Counted from the first letter of the stretch, positions 18,015 through 25,784 are shown. The stretch is 64,000 nt of DNA from Anaerotruncus rubiinfantis (GCF_900078395.1 NZ_FKLA01000007.1:183432-247431), one strand, 5' to 3'. The notes: a model not told the origin generated them from the letters alone. Numbers and translations are program-made.

Positions 18015-18266
18015 TTAAGCCTCCTTTTCCCACGGCCACGGATTGTCGGTCCAGGACCATCTGGTTGCATCTGAATTTTGACGGTTGGTAAGCGGGCCAA
18101 ACTGTTCGTTATAAAGCCGGACTGCTTCTTCATGCAATTGTTTGTGCTTTTGGTAATAAGCGAGCGCTTTCGGACAGTTCGGATGACTGTCCAGGTAGAG
18201 GGAAACCTCGGTGAGCGCGAAATCGTAGGTGCGGATCAGATTGAGCAAGCGCTGTCTCTCACACAC
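18015..18266 (-). CDS. cotJB: Spore coat protein CotJB
   Basis: An 83-residue protein matching CotJB, with LLNLIRTYDFALTEVSLYLDSHPNCPKALAYYQKHKQLHEEAVRLYNEQFGPL-like content and a tryptophan-rich C-terminus (WSWTDNPWPWE). The start is set at GTG 18266, whose GTGTGTGA overlaps the cotJA stop by 8 bases and has a GAGGGGG site upstream; a longer frame to 18332 only re-reads cotJA. It is a structural coat component that works with CotJC. Its stop is 8 nt from the CotJC start. Confidence 0.9.
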   Translation of the reverse strand: MCERQRLLNLIRTYDFALTEVSLYLDSHPNCPKALAYYQKHKQLHEEAVRLYNEQFGPLTNRQNSDATRWSWTDNPWPWEKEA

Positions 18267-18462
18267 AGGAACACGCCCCCTCACAGAACGGTTTATCAAG
18301 CCCAGGGAAGATGGTGCCGCGTTTGAGACCAACTTCGGCTTCGTAAACCGTGTCCCATTCCTGCCATGGCGAATAGGTCATCGCCAATGCAGGCATTTCG
18401 TCGGGACAGAAATCTTCTTCGACGGTAATAAGGACCGCCGGAGCGTCAAGTTTACAATCCAT
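18259..18462 (-). CDS. cotJA: Spore coat associated protein CotJA
   Basis: A 67-residue protein with the CotJA pattern of proline- and acid-rich sequence (DEMPALAMTYSPWQEWDTVYEAEVGLKRGTIFPGLDKPF) and C-terminal cysteines (CEGACSCV). ATG 18462 is preceded by AAAGGAG at 11 nt. It is the first gene of cotJABC, transcribed away from spoVT. In Bacillus the cotJ operon is expressed in the mother cell under sigma-E. Confidence 0.9.
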   Translation of the reverse strand: MDCKLDAPAVLITVEEDFCPDEMPALAMTYSPWQEWDTVYEAEVGLKRGTIFPGLDKPFCEGACSCV

Positions 18463-18512
18463 ATACGAAAATCTCTCCTTTATCAAGACTAGGGGTCAGT
18501 ACCCATCAATTC

Positions 18513-18520
18513 ATTCTATG
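18513..18520 (-). promoter_or_regulatory. Possible sigma-E -10 element for cotJABC
   Basis: The minus-strand octamer CATAGAAT differs from the sigma-E -10 consensus CATACAAT at one position and lies about 50 nt before the cotJA start. No good -35 was found at the correct distance, so the call is tentative. Confidence 0.28.
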
Positions 18521-18714
18521 GCGCTCCTGTAAAAGCGTTCATCGCGTTTTTTTCAGGGAATTTGGCGTTTGTGTCACAAAATATAAAATTGCTGCCATAA
18601 GATTCCTGAAAAACAAAATGTGCCTTCCACATAAATCCGATTTTGCCAGTCAATAATAACCTTGCCAAGACAAAGCCAATGGAAGATGGCAAAATAAAAG
18701 GAGGAACAATTCTG

Positions 18715-19254
18715 ATGAAAGCCACAGGAATTGTGAGGCGCATTGACGACTTGGGCCGCGTAGTCATACCGAAAGAAATCCGGCGCACAATGCGAATTAG
18801 AGAGGGCGATCCTCTTGAAATATATACGGATAATGACGGCGAAGTGATCTTTAAAAAGTATTCCCCGATTGGGGAACTTTCCTCATTTGCATCGCAGTAT
18901 GCGGAGGTCCTGGGTAAAATCGGCGGCTATCCGGTTGTGGTCTGCGACCGTGACCATGTGATCAGCGTGGCGGGCATCCCCAAAAAGGAATTGCTCGAAC
19001 GCCGCGTATCCCCGCAGCTCGAAGAAGTGATGGAACAGCGCCGCAGCTTTGCGGTGACCGGCGACGGACGAAAGATGCAGCCGGTGGAAGGTGTCGACCG
19101 TTTTGCGCTGGTACAGGCACCGATCATCGCAGCGGGCGATGTCTGCGGGAGCCTGATGTTCCTGGCGGGGGATAACCCGAGCCCGGCGACCGATACCGAA
19201 ATCAAACTGATCCAGGTGGGCGCGGCATTCCTCGGCCGCCAGATGGAGGAATAA
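18715..19254 (+). CDS. spoVT: Stage V sporulation protein T-like AbrB-family regulator
   Basis: A 179-residue protein, almost the length of Bacillus SpoVT. The N-terminal AbrB-type DNA-binding domain is MKATGIVRRIDDLGRVVIPKEIRRTMRIREGDPLEI; residues from about 55 form a GAF-like domain (VVVCDRDHVISVAGIPKKELLERRVS onward). SpoVT modulates forespore, sigma-G-dependent genes. ATG 18715 follows AAAGGAGGAAC at the proper distance; a frame from 18643 would add a non-homologous leader and is rejected. It is divergent from cotJABC. Confidence 0.93.
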   Translation: MKATGIVRRIDDLGRVVIPKEIRRTMRIREGDPLEIYTDNDGEVIFKKYSPIGELSSFASQYAEVLGKIGGYPVVVCDRDHVISVAGIPKKELLERRVSPQLEEVMEQRRSFAVTGDGRKMQPVEGVDRFALVQAPIIAAGDVCGSLMFLAGDNPSPATDTEIKLIQVGAAFLGRQMEE

Positions 19255-19257
19255 CCC

Positions 19258-19440
19258 ATGGCGGAAAAGGGAAAAAAGCCGTGTGACGCACAGCTTTCGC
19301 CGCAGGCGAAGAACCGTGTGAGCCGTGTAGTTTCACAGATGATTTCAACGCCGCCCAGCCACACTGATCCGAACGGGAGCTACACCGGAAAACCACTCAA
19401 CTACGGCGAGGTTCCCGTGCAGGATGCGGATGATCTTTAA
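19258..19440 (+). CDS. Small conserved hypothetical protein
   Basis: A 60-residue soluble protein beginning 3 nt after the spoVT stop, with TGGAGGAATAACCC as its ribosome site. The C-terminal half (DPNGSYTGKPLNYGEVPVQDADDL) reads like a small family I associate with Clostridia; I know no function. Co-transcription with spoVT is likely from the spacing. An imperfect terminator hairpin follows about 100 nt later. Confidence 0.65.
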   Translation: MAEKGKKPCDAQLSPQAKNRVSRVVSQMISTPPSHTDPNGSYTGKPLNYGEVPVQDADDL

Positions 19441-19542
19441 AGGAAGATGGGTTCCATATTGTTTTCCGGCGCCTGATTCTGTTTGGAATCCCTCGCCGGC
19501 CAGCGCATATGAGGTCTCCGCGGCAGAGGAAAGAATGCCGAA

Positions 19543-19588
19543 GAAAAGCTTCTGGCTGCAGGTTTTATCCTGCGGCTGGGGGCTTTTC
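19543..19588 (+). terminator. Terminator-like hairpin after spoVT unit
   Basis: GAAAAGC (19543-19549) pairs with GCTTTTC (19582-19588) and the inner GGCTGCAGG pairs imperfectly with CCTGCGGCT. The T-run is short. Confidence 0.55.
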
Positions 19589-20122
19589 ATTTCGGGGAAT
19601 TCCATAATAGCGCCAGCAGCCATTTTTCAGACTGCGGACGGAAATCATGTCCTTATCAGATCAGTCCCATACTACGGGGCGTGAAATCGTACCGTGCGTG
19701 TCAGGCGGGCCTGTCCAATCCGTGATGACGTTTTTTCGAGGGCCGGGAAGGTTTATGGGAGACAGATGACGGGATTGTATTTTACAGCCTGTTCCATTCC
19801 GGTGGAATCTGTGGTATAATAACCGCAGAGCGGCTATTATACCAATTTATGCGCAGGACGATCCGGGCCTTTGGCGGCTTGCAAATCGCTGCGCTATTAT
19901 GATATTCTATAGATTAAGGAAAACGCTGATATGGAAGGGGAGGAGACAGGTGTGGAATCTGTGTTAATGGAGATCCGGACATGTGCGGCAAGAGGTGGGG
20001 AAAGGACCCGGTAAACGCCCTGCGGACCGCCGGCAAGTTACATACAGAAAAACTCCTCTTTGAGAGTATACAGTTTGGATAGGCGTGTAAACCGATGGAC
20101 CTGCTGGATGGAGGCGGATTCA
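19589..20122. other. Long intergenic region with two dyads
   Basis: About 530 nt with no convincing gene; the 86-codon frame at 19424-19684 has no ribosome site and unlikely composition. The region contains TTCCATTCCGGTGGAA (19793-19808) and a longer dyad at 19812-19844. No tRNA, 6S, SRP, RNase P or tmRNA signature was recognised by eye. It may hold an unrecognised regulatory RNA or simply upstream control DNA for the small XRE gene. Confidence 0.5.
19812..19844. promoter_or_regulatory. Near-perfect inverted repeat containing TATAAT on both strands
   Basis: TGGTATAATAACCGC (19812-19826) and GCGGCTATTATACCA (19830-19844) are inverted copies with one mismatch and a 3-nt centre. Both arms carry a -10-like TATAAT, so it could be an operator overlapping opposed promoters. 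Confidence 0.45.
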
Positions 20123-20362
20123 ATGAATGCAAAGGAAGCGGTTGCGCGGCGTATTATCGAGCTGTGCAATGGACGCAACATGGCAGTCAACGCACTTGGA
20201 AACCTTGCGGGTGTTTCACCCTCAACGATCTACAGCATCCTGAACGGGAAAAGCCTGAATCCCGGGGTGGTGTCGATCAAAAAGCTCTGTGACGGGTTGG
20301 AAATCAGTTTGCGGCAGTTTTTTGATTCCCCGTTGTTTGAAAATTTGGAGGAAGAAACCTGA
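20123..20362 (+). CDS. Small XRE-family helix-turn-helix regulator
   Basis: A 79-residue protein made almost entirely of one XRE/Cro-type domain. The helix-turn-helix covers about residues 21-45 (MAVNALGNLAGVSPSTIYSILNGKS) and is followed by VVSIKKLCDGLEISLRQFF. It should bind DNA as a dimer and probably acts as a repressor. ATG 20123 follows GGAGG (20110-20114) at 8 nt; an upstream extension to 20060 lacks homology. The target is unknown; the dyad at 19812-19844 is a candidate. Confidence 0.85.
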   Translation: MNAKEAVARRIIELCNGRNMAVNALGNLAGVSPSTIYSILNGKSLNPGVVSIKKLCDGLEISLRQFFDSPLFENLEEET

Positions 20363-20371
20363 GAGAATCGC

Positions 20372-20398
20372 GCCCCGGCCCTGGCCGGGGCTTTTTTG
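20372..20398 (+). terminator. Rho-independent terminator after XRE gene
   Basis: CCCCGGCC-CT-GGCCGGGG (the inner pairs probably open) followed by CTTTTTTG, 10 nt after the stop. Confidence 0.9.
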
Positions 20399-20483
20399 TG
20401 TCCTGCGGAGGGCTTTGCCGCAGCAGGAACCAAAAAATGCCGGATGCGTATACTGGAATTAAGAAGCTGTCGGGGGTGAGTGG

Positions 20484-20645
20484 ATGAAACCGAGAAAAGA
20501 ATTTTGCGACTGCAACCATTGGGCATGGTGCTGCGCGGGCTTTGGCCTGGGGATTGTGCTGGCGGTGTTCGCGTCGCTGAAGCTGGTACTCATCCTGGCG
20601 GGCGCGCTTCTGATCGCGCTGGGCATTCGGATTCTGCTGCTGTAA
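20484..20645 (+). CDS. Small membrane protein, unknown function
   Basis: A 53-residue reading frame. ATG 20484 follows GGGGGTGAGTGG. The N-terminus is polar and Cys-rich (MKPRKEFCDCNHWAWCC); the rest is one long hydrophobic stretch (about 18-53), predicting one or two membrane helices. It lies between a small XRE gene and spoVM, suggesting but not proving a sporulation link. I do not recognise the family. Confidence 0.6.
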   Translation: MKPRKEFCDCNHWAWCCAGFGLGIVLAVFASLKLVLILAGALLIALGIRILLL

Positions 20646-20678
20646 TCCGAGTCAATCGAAGGAAAGGTTGGTCGCAGT

Positions 20679-20762
20679 ATGAAAATTGTTGTCATCAAAA
20701 GCCCCAAGTTTTTGTCCCCTATCCTGCGGTTCTTTTTTAAAATTAAAAAGGAACCGGCCTGA
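20679..20762 (+). CDS. spoVM: Stage V sporulation protein M
   Basis: A 27-residue protein, MKIVVIKSPKFL followed by SPILRFFFKIKKEPA. It closely resembles Bacillus SpoVM (26 residues, MKFYTIKLPKFLGG and so on). The IKxPKFL core is conserved, including Pro9, which the amphipathic helix needs to sense the curved forespore membrane. SpoVM lies on the outer forespore membrane and recruits SpoIVA to start coat assembly. ATG 20679 is preceded by GAAGGAAAGG. The sipL-like gene and spoIVA begin 0.5 and 2.1 kb downstream, which strongly supports the call. It is too short for usual gene finders. Confidence 0.88.
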   Translation: MKIVVIKSPKFLSPILRFFFKIKKEPA

Positions 20763-20783
20763 AAAGTCCTACATAAGCGGGTG

Positions 20784-20839
20784 CGAAAGCCCCACGCGGG
20801 AAGGCTGCCGGACGGCAGCCTTCCCGCGTGGGGCTTTCG
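20784..20839 (+). terminator. 27-bp perfect hairpin after spoVM
   Basis: Arms 20784-20810 and 20813-20839 are exact reverse complements (CGAAAGCCCCACGCGGGAAG begins the left arm), with only GA at the centre. It lies 21 nt after the spoVM stop and is probably a terminator, although the T-run is short (TTTCGTTTGG). The stem is far longer than needed. Confidence 0.7.
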
Positions 20840-20903
20840 TTTGGCTTGCGTTGCGCGGTGATAGAATGACTTTTCTATAAGGATATTTCAGGAGGGATCG
20901 AAT

Positions 20904-21155
20904 ATGCTGACAGGCAGTGGGATGGCGATCGGCATCACCTGGTGTTTCGCGGCGATTGTTCAGCTGGTTTTATCATGGAAATTCGGGGGAGGCGGCAGGA
21001 ATGACGCCCGTGGGCTGGCTTTTGCACTCATTTGCGGGATGTTGGGGATTTCATTCCTGTTTGACAGCGAGGCCTTCGCCTTTGTTGCCGCAGTGACCGC
21101 AGCCAGCCAGCTATTGGCCGCTGTGATCAGACGGGTAACGGATACAAAAAAATAA
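20904..21155 (+). CDS. Small integral membrane protein, unknown function
   Basis: An 83-residue protein with a clear AGGAGGG ribosome site 7 nt before ATG 20904. It has three hydrophobic stretches (about 5-24, 36-52, 54-75) separated by KFGGGGRNDARG and a short acidic loop, and a basic C-terminus (RRVTDTKK). I do not recognise the family. It stands alone between the spoVM hairpin and its own terminator, inside the sporulation cluster. Confidence 0.7.
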   Translation: MLTGSGMAIGITWCFAAIVQLVLSWKFGGGGRNDARGLAFALICGMLGISFLFDSEAFAFVAAVTAASQLLAAVIRRVTDTKK

Positions 21156-21166
21156 GCGTTTCATTT

Positions 21167-21202
21167 GCCGTGCCGGGGATTCCCGGCACGGTTTTTCTTT
21201 TT
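21167..21202 (+). terminator. Rho-independent terminator
   Basis: CCGTGCCGGG (21168-21177) pairs with CCCGGCACGG (21182-21191), loop GATT, then TTTTTCTTTTT. Confidence 0.93.
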
Positions 21203-21246
21203 GCCCACGCCGTTTTGGCCAAACCGCGTGTTTTTGCCCGTTAGAC

Positions 21247-21276
21247 GGCATATAACCCTAAGGTTGGACATATATT
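21247..21276 (+). promoter_or_regulatory. Candidate sigma-E promoter for sipL-spoIVA
   Basis: GGCATATA (21247-21254) and CATATATT (21269-21276) are separated by 14 nt. They resemble the sigma-E elements (-35 with an ATA core, -10 CATACAAT-like) at the usual spacing, 33 nt before the start codon. The mother-cell sigma factor is the expected driver of these genes. Confidence 0.55.
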
Positions 21277-21308
21277 TGTGGTAGCAAACAGAAGGAGAGG
21301 GTATATTT

Positions 21309-22841
21309 ATGGAGCTTAACCTGCAAAAACAGACCGTAAGTATCAACGAAGTCATATACGACGGCGTAGCCGAGCAGCCGCTCGAATGCGATGTGCTGCT
21401 GCCCGATTACTGTCCCGATATCCAGAAGATCCTGCGCTGCGAGGTGATGCCGCTTCTGCTCTCCAGTACAGTAAATGGGGATAAACTTTCGGTGGATGGA
21501 ATGGCAGTGGCGCACCTTTATTATCTGGGGGAGGATGGCTGTATTCGCCATGCGGAGTATAAAATCCCCTACACCAAAATGATCGAACTGCGCGCCGCGC
21601 CGCAGAACCCTTCGGTGAATGTCACGCAGAATGTGGACTATTTCAACTGCCGCGCCGTCAGCCAAAGAAGGCTCGACATGCGAGGGGCAGTCAGTATTTC
21701 GGCACGGGTTACCGGCCAGACTGAGGAACAGGTGGTCTGTGGGGCGCAGGGCCTCGGTATGCAGCTTTGCCGCACGGCTGTCGAGAACACACGCGTATTC
21801 CCACAGGCGGCCCGCCAACTGGTCGTGCGCGAGGATGTCGAGCTCGGTTACGGCAAACCCTCGGTAGGCGGCGTTATCCGGTATGCCGCCACCGCGGAGG
21901 TCACCGACTACAAGGTGATCGCGGGCAAGCTCATCACCAAGGGGGAGGCGGCGGTAAAAATCATTTACCAGTGCGAGGAAGATCCCAAACGGCTGGAAGT
22001 GATGGAATATGCGCTGCCGGTCAGCCAGATCATCGATATCGAAGGCGTGGATGAGGACTGCCTGTGCAGCACCTGGTATGACGTCTGCGGTATCGATGTG
22101 ACCCCAAAAAACAATTCCGACGGTGAAAGCCGCATGTTCGGGCTGGAGATCACCCTCAACGCCTGCGCCGTCGCCCACCGTAAAATGCAGCTCGAAACCT
22201 GCTGCGACTGTTACTCCACTCAGTTTGAATGCAAACAGAATCAGAAACAGGTGCCGTTTGTGCAGCTTATTGATGTGGTGGCGGAAAACTGCATGTATAA
22301 GGAATCCCTTGATCTGCCCCAGAACGTGAAGAGTATCGTCGACCTGTGGTGCGTGCCCTCCGGGATGAATGTAAAAATCGAAGAGGACTGCGCGGTGGTC
22401 ACCGGAAAACTCGATATCTGCATGTTTGTTTACGAGGAGAACGATGAAATTGCCTATTACGACCAGCTGCGCGAATTCAGCCACAAGATCCCGGTCAAGA
22501 CGGCGTTCGATACGATGGTGTTCCATCCAGTGGTGAAGGCGGAATCCGCAACCTTCTCGATGAGCGGGCACGATAAGATGGAAGTGCGCTGCAACATCAA
22601 AATCAAAGGCGGAATGTATAACCAGTACCGCAAAAAAGTGATCTGTGACATCACAGTGGATGAAACCCATCAAAAGCCGCGTCAGGAAAACATCCTGTAC
22701 CTCTATTACGCCGACGAGCAGGAACCGGTCTGGGAAATCGCCAAGCGTTACAACACCTCGGTCGAGGCAATCCGGGCGGGCAATGAGCTGGAAGGCGACA
22801 CGCTGGGCGGACGCAGGATGCTGCTCATCCCGATGAAATAA
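21309..22841 (+). CDS. sipL: SPOCS (DUF3794) and LysM protein, SipL-like SpoIVA-interacting morphogenetic protein
   Basis: A 510-residue protein with DUF3794/SPOCS-type segments over the first 450 residues (PLECDVLLPDYCPDIQKILRCEV near the start; similar VPFVQLIDVVAENC and MVFHPVVKAESATFSM blocks later) and a C-terminal LysM domain (about 462-508, PVWEIAKRYNTSVEAIRAGNEL). This architecture and size match Clostridioides difficile SipL, whose LysM domain binds SpoIVA during coat assembly. spoIVA lies 30 nt downstream in the same unit. GAAGGAGAGGG precedes ATG 21309. The orthology is inferred from architecture and context. Confidence 0.82.
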   Translation: MELNLQKQTVSINEVIYDGVAEQPLECDVLLPDYCPDIQKILRCEVMPLLLSSTVNGDKLSVDGMAVAHLYYLGEDGCIRHAEYKIPYTKMIELRAAPQNPSVNVTQNVDYFNCRAVSQRRLDMRGAVSISARVTGQTEEQVVCGAQGLGMQLCRTAVENTRVFPQAARQLVVREDVELGYGKPSVGGVIRYAATAEVTDYKVIAGKLITKGEAAVKIIYQCEEDPKRLEVMEYALPVSQIIDIEGVDEDCLCSTWYDVCGIDVTPKNNSDGESRMFGLEITLNACAVAHRKMQLETCCDCYSTQFECKQNQKQVPFVQLIDVVAENCMYKESLDLPQNVKSIVDLWCVPSGMNVKIEEDCAVVTGKLDICMFVYEENDEIAYYDQLREFSHKIPVKTAFDTMVFHPVVKAESATFSMSGHDKMEVRCNIKIKGGMYNQYRKKVICDITVDETHQKPRQENILYLYYADEQEPVWEIAKRYNTSVEAIRAGNELEGDTLGGRRMLLIPMK

Positions 22842-22871
22842 AGCTCGAAAATACCGAAAGGGGAGGAAACA

Positions 22872-24350
22872 ATGGAGGCACAGAGCATCTACAAAGACAT
22901 CGCCAAACGCACGGGCGGCGATATATACATAGGCGTGGTGGGGCCGGTGCGTACCGGTAAATCCACCTTCATCAAACGGTTCATGGAAACGCTGGTCATC
23001 CCGAACATCGGCAGCGAATTTGTCCGGGAACGCGCCACCGATGAGCTGCCGCAGTCGGCGGCAGGCCGCACGATCATGACCACCGAACCCAAATTTATCC
23101 CGGAAGAAGCCGTTAAGATCTCCCTGGGGGAGAACACCAGCCTCAATGTGCGGATGATCGACTGCGTGGGCTACATCGTGCCCAGTTCGCTTGGCTACAT
23201 CGAAAACGATCAGCCCCGCATGGTGGTGACGCCATGGTTCGATAAGGAGATTCCCTTCAACATGGCAGCCGAGATCGGTACTCAGAAGGTCATCAACGAA
23301 CACAGCACCATCGGCCTGGTCGTCACCACTGACGGCAGCATCAGCGACATCCCGCGCAGCGAATACGCGGAAGCCGAGGAGCGGGTCGTAAACGAGCTTC
23401 AGGGGATCAACAAGCCGTTTGTCGTCCTCTTAAACTGTGTAAATCCCTCCGCACCGTCTGCAATTTCCCTGCGCGCCGAACTGGAGGAGAAGTACAGCGT
23501 CCCGGTTGTGGCGGTTAACTGTATGGATCTTTCCGACGAGGACATCAAATTGGTGCTTGCCGATGTGCTTTTCCAATTTCCGGTGCGGGAGGTTGCGGTT
23601 ACGCTGCCTGGCTGGGTAACCGCTCTGGCCCCCGACCACTGGCTGCGCAGCGCGCTTTACAGCGCGATTCATGACACGGCGGCGGATATCGCCCATATCG
23701 GGGAACTGAACAAGAAGATCACCGGACTCAATGGATGCGAATATGTAAGCCGGGTGCTGGTGGATGGAGTCGATCTGGGCAGCGGCTGCGCCAAAGTGAG
23801 CGTCGATGTGCCCAACGCCCTCTTTTATCAGATCCTGGGAGAAGCAACCGGGCTTGAGATCCCGGATGAAAGCGCCCTGATGCCCTGCATCATCGAGCTT
23901 GCACAGATGAAAAAGGAGTACGATAAGGTGAAATCCGCCCTGGATGAGGTAGCAGCGACCGGCTATGGCATTGTGATGCCGGGCTTGGAGGAACTCACAC
24001 TGGAGGAACCGGAGATCGTCAAGCAGGGCGGCCGGTACGGGGTGCGCCTCAAGGCGAGCGCGCCGAGCATCCACATGATGTCCGCAAACATCACAACCGA
24101 GGTCAGCCCGATCGTGGGCAGCGAAAAACAGTCGGAGGAACTGGTGCATTATTTGCTCCACGAATTTGAGGAAAGCCCGCAGAAGATCTGGGAATCGAAT
24201 ATCTTCGGCACCAGCCTGCATGAGCTGGTCAATCAGGGGCTGCACAACAAGCTTTACCGGATGCCGGGCGACGCGCGCCTGAAGTTGCAGGAGACGATCG
24301 AACGGATCATCAACGACGGCTGCACCGGACTGATCTGCATTATTCTGTAA
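22872..24350 (+). CDS. spoIVA: Stage IV sporulation protein A, coat morphogenetic ATPase
   Basis: A 492-residue protein, the usual size. The N-terminal nucleotide-binding domain has a Walker A GPVRTGKST at 24-32 and RMIDCVGY as the B-type motif. The rest is a middle domain and the C-terminal region that docks to SpoVM. In spores it polymerises with ATP hydrolysis into the basement layer on the outer forespore membrane. GGGGAGGAAACA precedes the ATG. It is transcribed with the sipL-like gene and ends at a bidirectional terminator. Confidence 0.96.
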   Translation: MEAQSIYKDIAKRTGGDIYIGVVGPVRTGKSTFIKRFMETLVIPNIGSEFVRERATDELPQSAAGRTIMTTEPKFIPEEAVKISLGENTSLNVRMIDCVGYIVPSSLGYIENDQPRMVVTPWFDKEIPFNMAAEIGTQKVINEHSTIGLVVTTDGSISDIPRSEYAEAEERVVNELQGINKPFVVLLNCVNPSAPSAISLRAELEEKYSVPVVAVNCMDLSDEDIKLVLADVLFQFPVREVAVTLPGWVTALAPDHWLRSALYSAIHDTAADIAHIGELNKKITGLNGCEYVSRVLVDGVDLGSGCAKVSVDVPNALFYQILGEATGLEIPDESALMPCIIELAQMKKEYDKVKSALDEVAATGYGIVMPGLEELTLEEPEIVKQGGRYGVRLKASAPSIHMMSANITTEVSPIVGSEKQSEELVHYLLHEFEESPQKIWESNIFGTSLHELVNQGLHNKLYRMPGDARLKLQETIERIINDGCTGLICIIL

Positions 24351-24353
24351 TAA

Positions 24354-24386
24354 AAACCGTCCGCGCACTTTGCCGCGGACGGTTTT
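24354..24386. terminator. Bidirectional terminator
   Basis: AAACCGTCCGCG (24354-24365) pairs with CGCGGACGGTTT (24374-24385); A-rich on the left and T-rich on the right, at the convergent spoIVA / M23 lipoprotein junction. Confidence 0.9.
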
Positions 24387-24390
24387 AATT

Positions 24391-25371
24391 TTAGAGATCG
24401 CTGTCCACAGCCTGCCAGGGATTCACAAACACGTCGTTTACTGATATGGCAAAATGCATGTGCGGGCTGTTCGAATAGCCGGTGCTGCCAATCTCCCCAA
24501 TAAGCTCCCCCTTCTCGACCAGGTCACCTGCCTGTACATGCAGCGCGGACATATGATAATACCAGCTTTTGAGGCCGCAGCCATGTTCAATCAGCACTGT
24601 GTTCCCGGTGAGCTGCAAAAAGCCTGCAAACAGGACGCGCCCATTGTTTGCCGCGGCAGCAGGGGTCCCCATTTCAGTTTCCAGGTCAATGCCATTGTGA
24701 CGGGTGGGGTTTGGGTCGTCGTTTGTGTAGCGGATACAGGCAAACTGGGTGGAGAGTTCCCCTTCACACGGCAGAATGAACCTGCCCTCCCAATGAATTT
24801 CCGGATCGGACACCAGCTTGAGCGGCTCCATATTCGCATACCATTCGGAATTTGCCGTATCGCTCAAAGCGGTATCCTCCGCGATCGACTCGTCAATCTC
24901 CAGATGCTGCACTTCAAATTCCCGCTCCAGGACAGCCACCTGGGTATGAAACGAGATCCCCTCCCCGGCCACGTCGAGCGTGTAGCTGCCGGGAGATAGG
25001 GTATAGCGGATGGGCAGCAGCGCAAGCTGATCGGCGCCGTCCGGGAAAAACTGCGGTGTAAAACCAAGACTGGTTGTGGCGGTGAGCGGGACTTCCGCCG
25101 CATTCGTCACGCGCAGGACGAGAATATCCCCCTGTAAAACCTCTGTTTTGACAAGCAGTTCGGGCAGAGCAGCGGTTTTGGGCGTTTGCGGTTTGGACAT
25201 AGCCGGTTCAGGTTGGGATGCGGGTGCGCTGGAAGGGGGGACACTTTGTGCGCTTTCTATGGACGCCGGCGGTTCGCTCACCGAGTATGGTTTTTCTTGC
25301 GCGTGCCGGGCGCAGCCGCAGACAAGCGCCGCGGCAAGCAACGCGGCGGCAACGATTACAATCCGATTCAT
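24391..25371 (-). CDS. M23-family peptidase lipoprotein
   Basis: A 326-residue lipoprotein with signal MNRIVIVAAALLAAALVCGC (lipobox LVCGC), then a Pro/Ser-rich linker, a beta-rich central domain and a C-terminal LytM/M23 domain. The metal ligands are visible: HNGID supplies His and Asp, and HMHF supplies the HxH pair. It should cleave peptidoglycan cross-bridges or act as a wall-binding regulator. ATG 25371 follows AAAGGAGG; the longer frame to 25509 lacks the signal peptide at its start. The position beside spoIVA hints at a spore role, but a vegetative role is equally possible. Confidence 0.88.
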   Translation of the reverse strand: MNRIVIVAAALLAAALVCGCARHAQEKPYSVSEPPASIESAQSVPPSSAPASQPEPAMSKPQTPKTAALPELLVKTEVLQGDILVLRVTNAAEVPLTATTSLGFTPQFFPDGADQLALLPIRYTLSPGSYTLDVAGEGISFHTQVAVLEREFEVQHLEIDESIAEDTALSDTANSEWYANMEPLKLVSDPEIHWEGRFILPCEGELSTQFACIRYTNDDPNPTRHNGIDLETEMGTPAAAANNGRVLFAGFLQLTGNTVLIEHGCGLKSWYYHMSALHVQAGDLVEKGELIGEIGSTGYSNSPHMHFAISVNDVFVNPWQAVDSDL

Positions 25372-25784
25372 AGGCGGCCTCCTTTCACAATTTGATTGTA
25401 GCGTTTTCTCAGGGGAAGTCAATCGAAAAGGCGCGAAAAAGCGGGGCGATTCTCGGCCGGCGGCCAAATGAGAACAAAAACGCTTGAAAAATCCAGAGGC
25501 AAACTGCACAAATATTCAAAAATCGAAAAAAATATCCGGATATTTACCGATACGCAAAATCTGGCGATTTTGCGTATAATATCTTACTGAAAACACAATA
25601 TATTGCGTACAGCGGAGACAAAAACTTGTTGATGATATATCGCATGTGTAGAAAAACCGGAGATCCGATTGTATTCAAAATATATGCATGCTATTTTAAA
25701 GAAGGTTAATTCTGGAAAGTTTCGGAGAGCTTTCTGGAAAAAGTCCAAACAGGATCAAAAAAATATTCAGGAGGATGAAAGACT
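25372..25784. other. AT-rich intergenic control region of the acidic secreted protein gene
   Basis: About 410 nt without a gene. It contains an 11-bp inverted repeat, ATACGCAAAAT (25550-25560) and ATTTTGCGTAT (25567-25577), running into a TATAAT (25575-25580). A separate promoter-like pair TTGTAT - 17 nt - TATTTT lies close to the gene, at about 25669-25697. Both are by-eye calls. Confidence 0.4.

Noticed and set aside
19424..19684. 86-codon frame
   Set aside because: No ribosome site, it overlaps a terminator-like hairpin, and the composition is not protein-like.
19589..20122. Housekeeping non-coding RNA (6S, SRP, RNase P, tmRNA) in the long gap
   Set aside because: No diagnostic motif of any of these was visible by eye.
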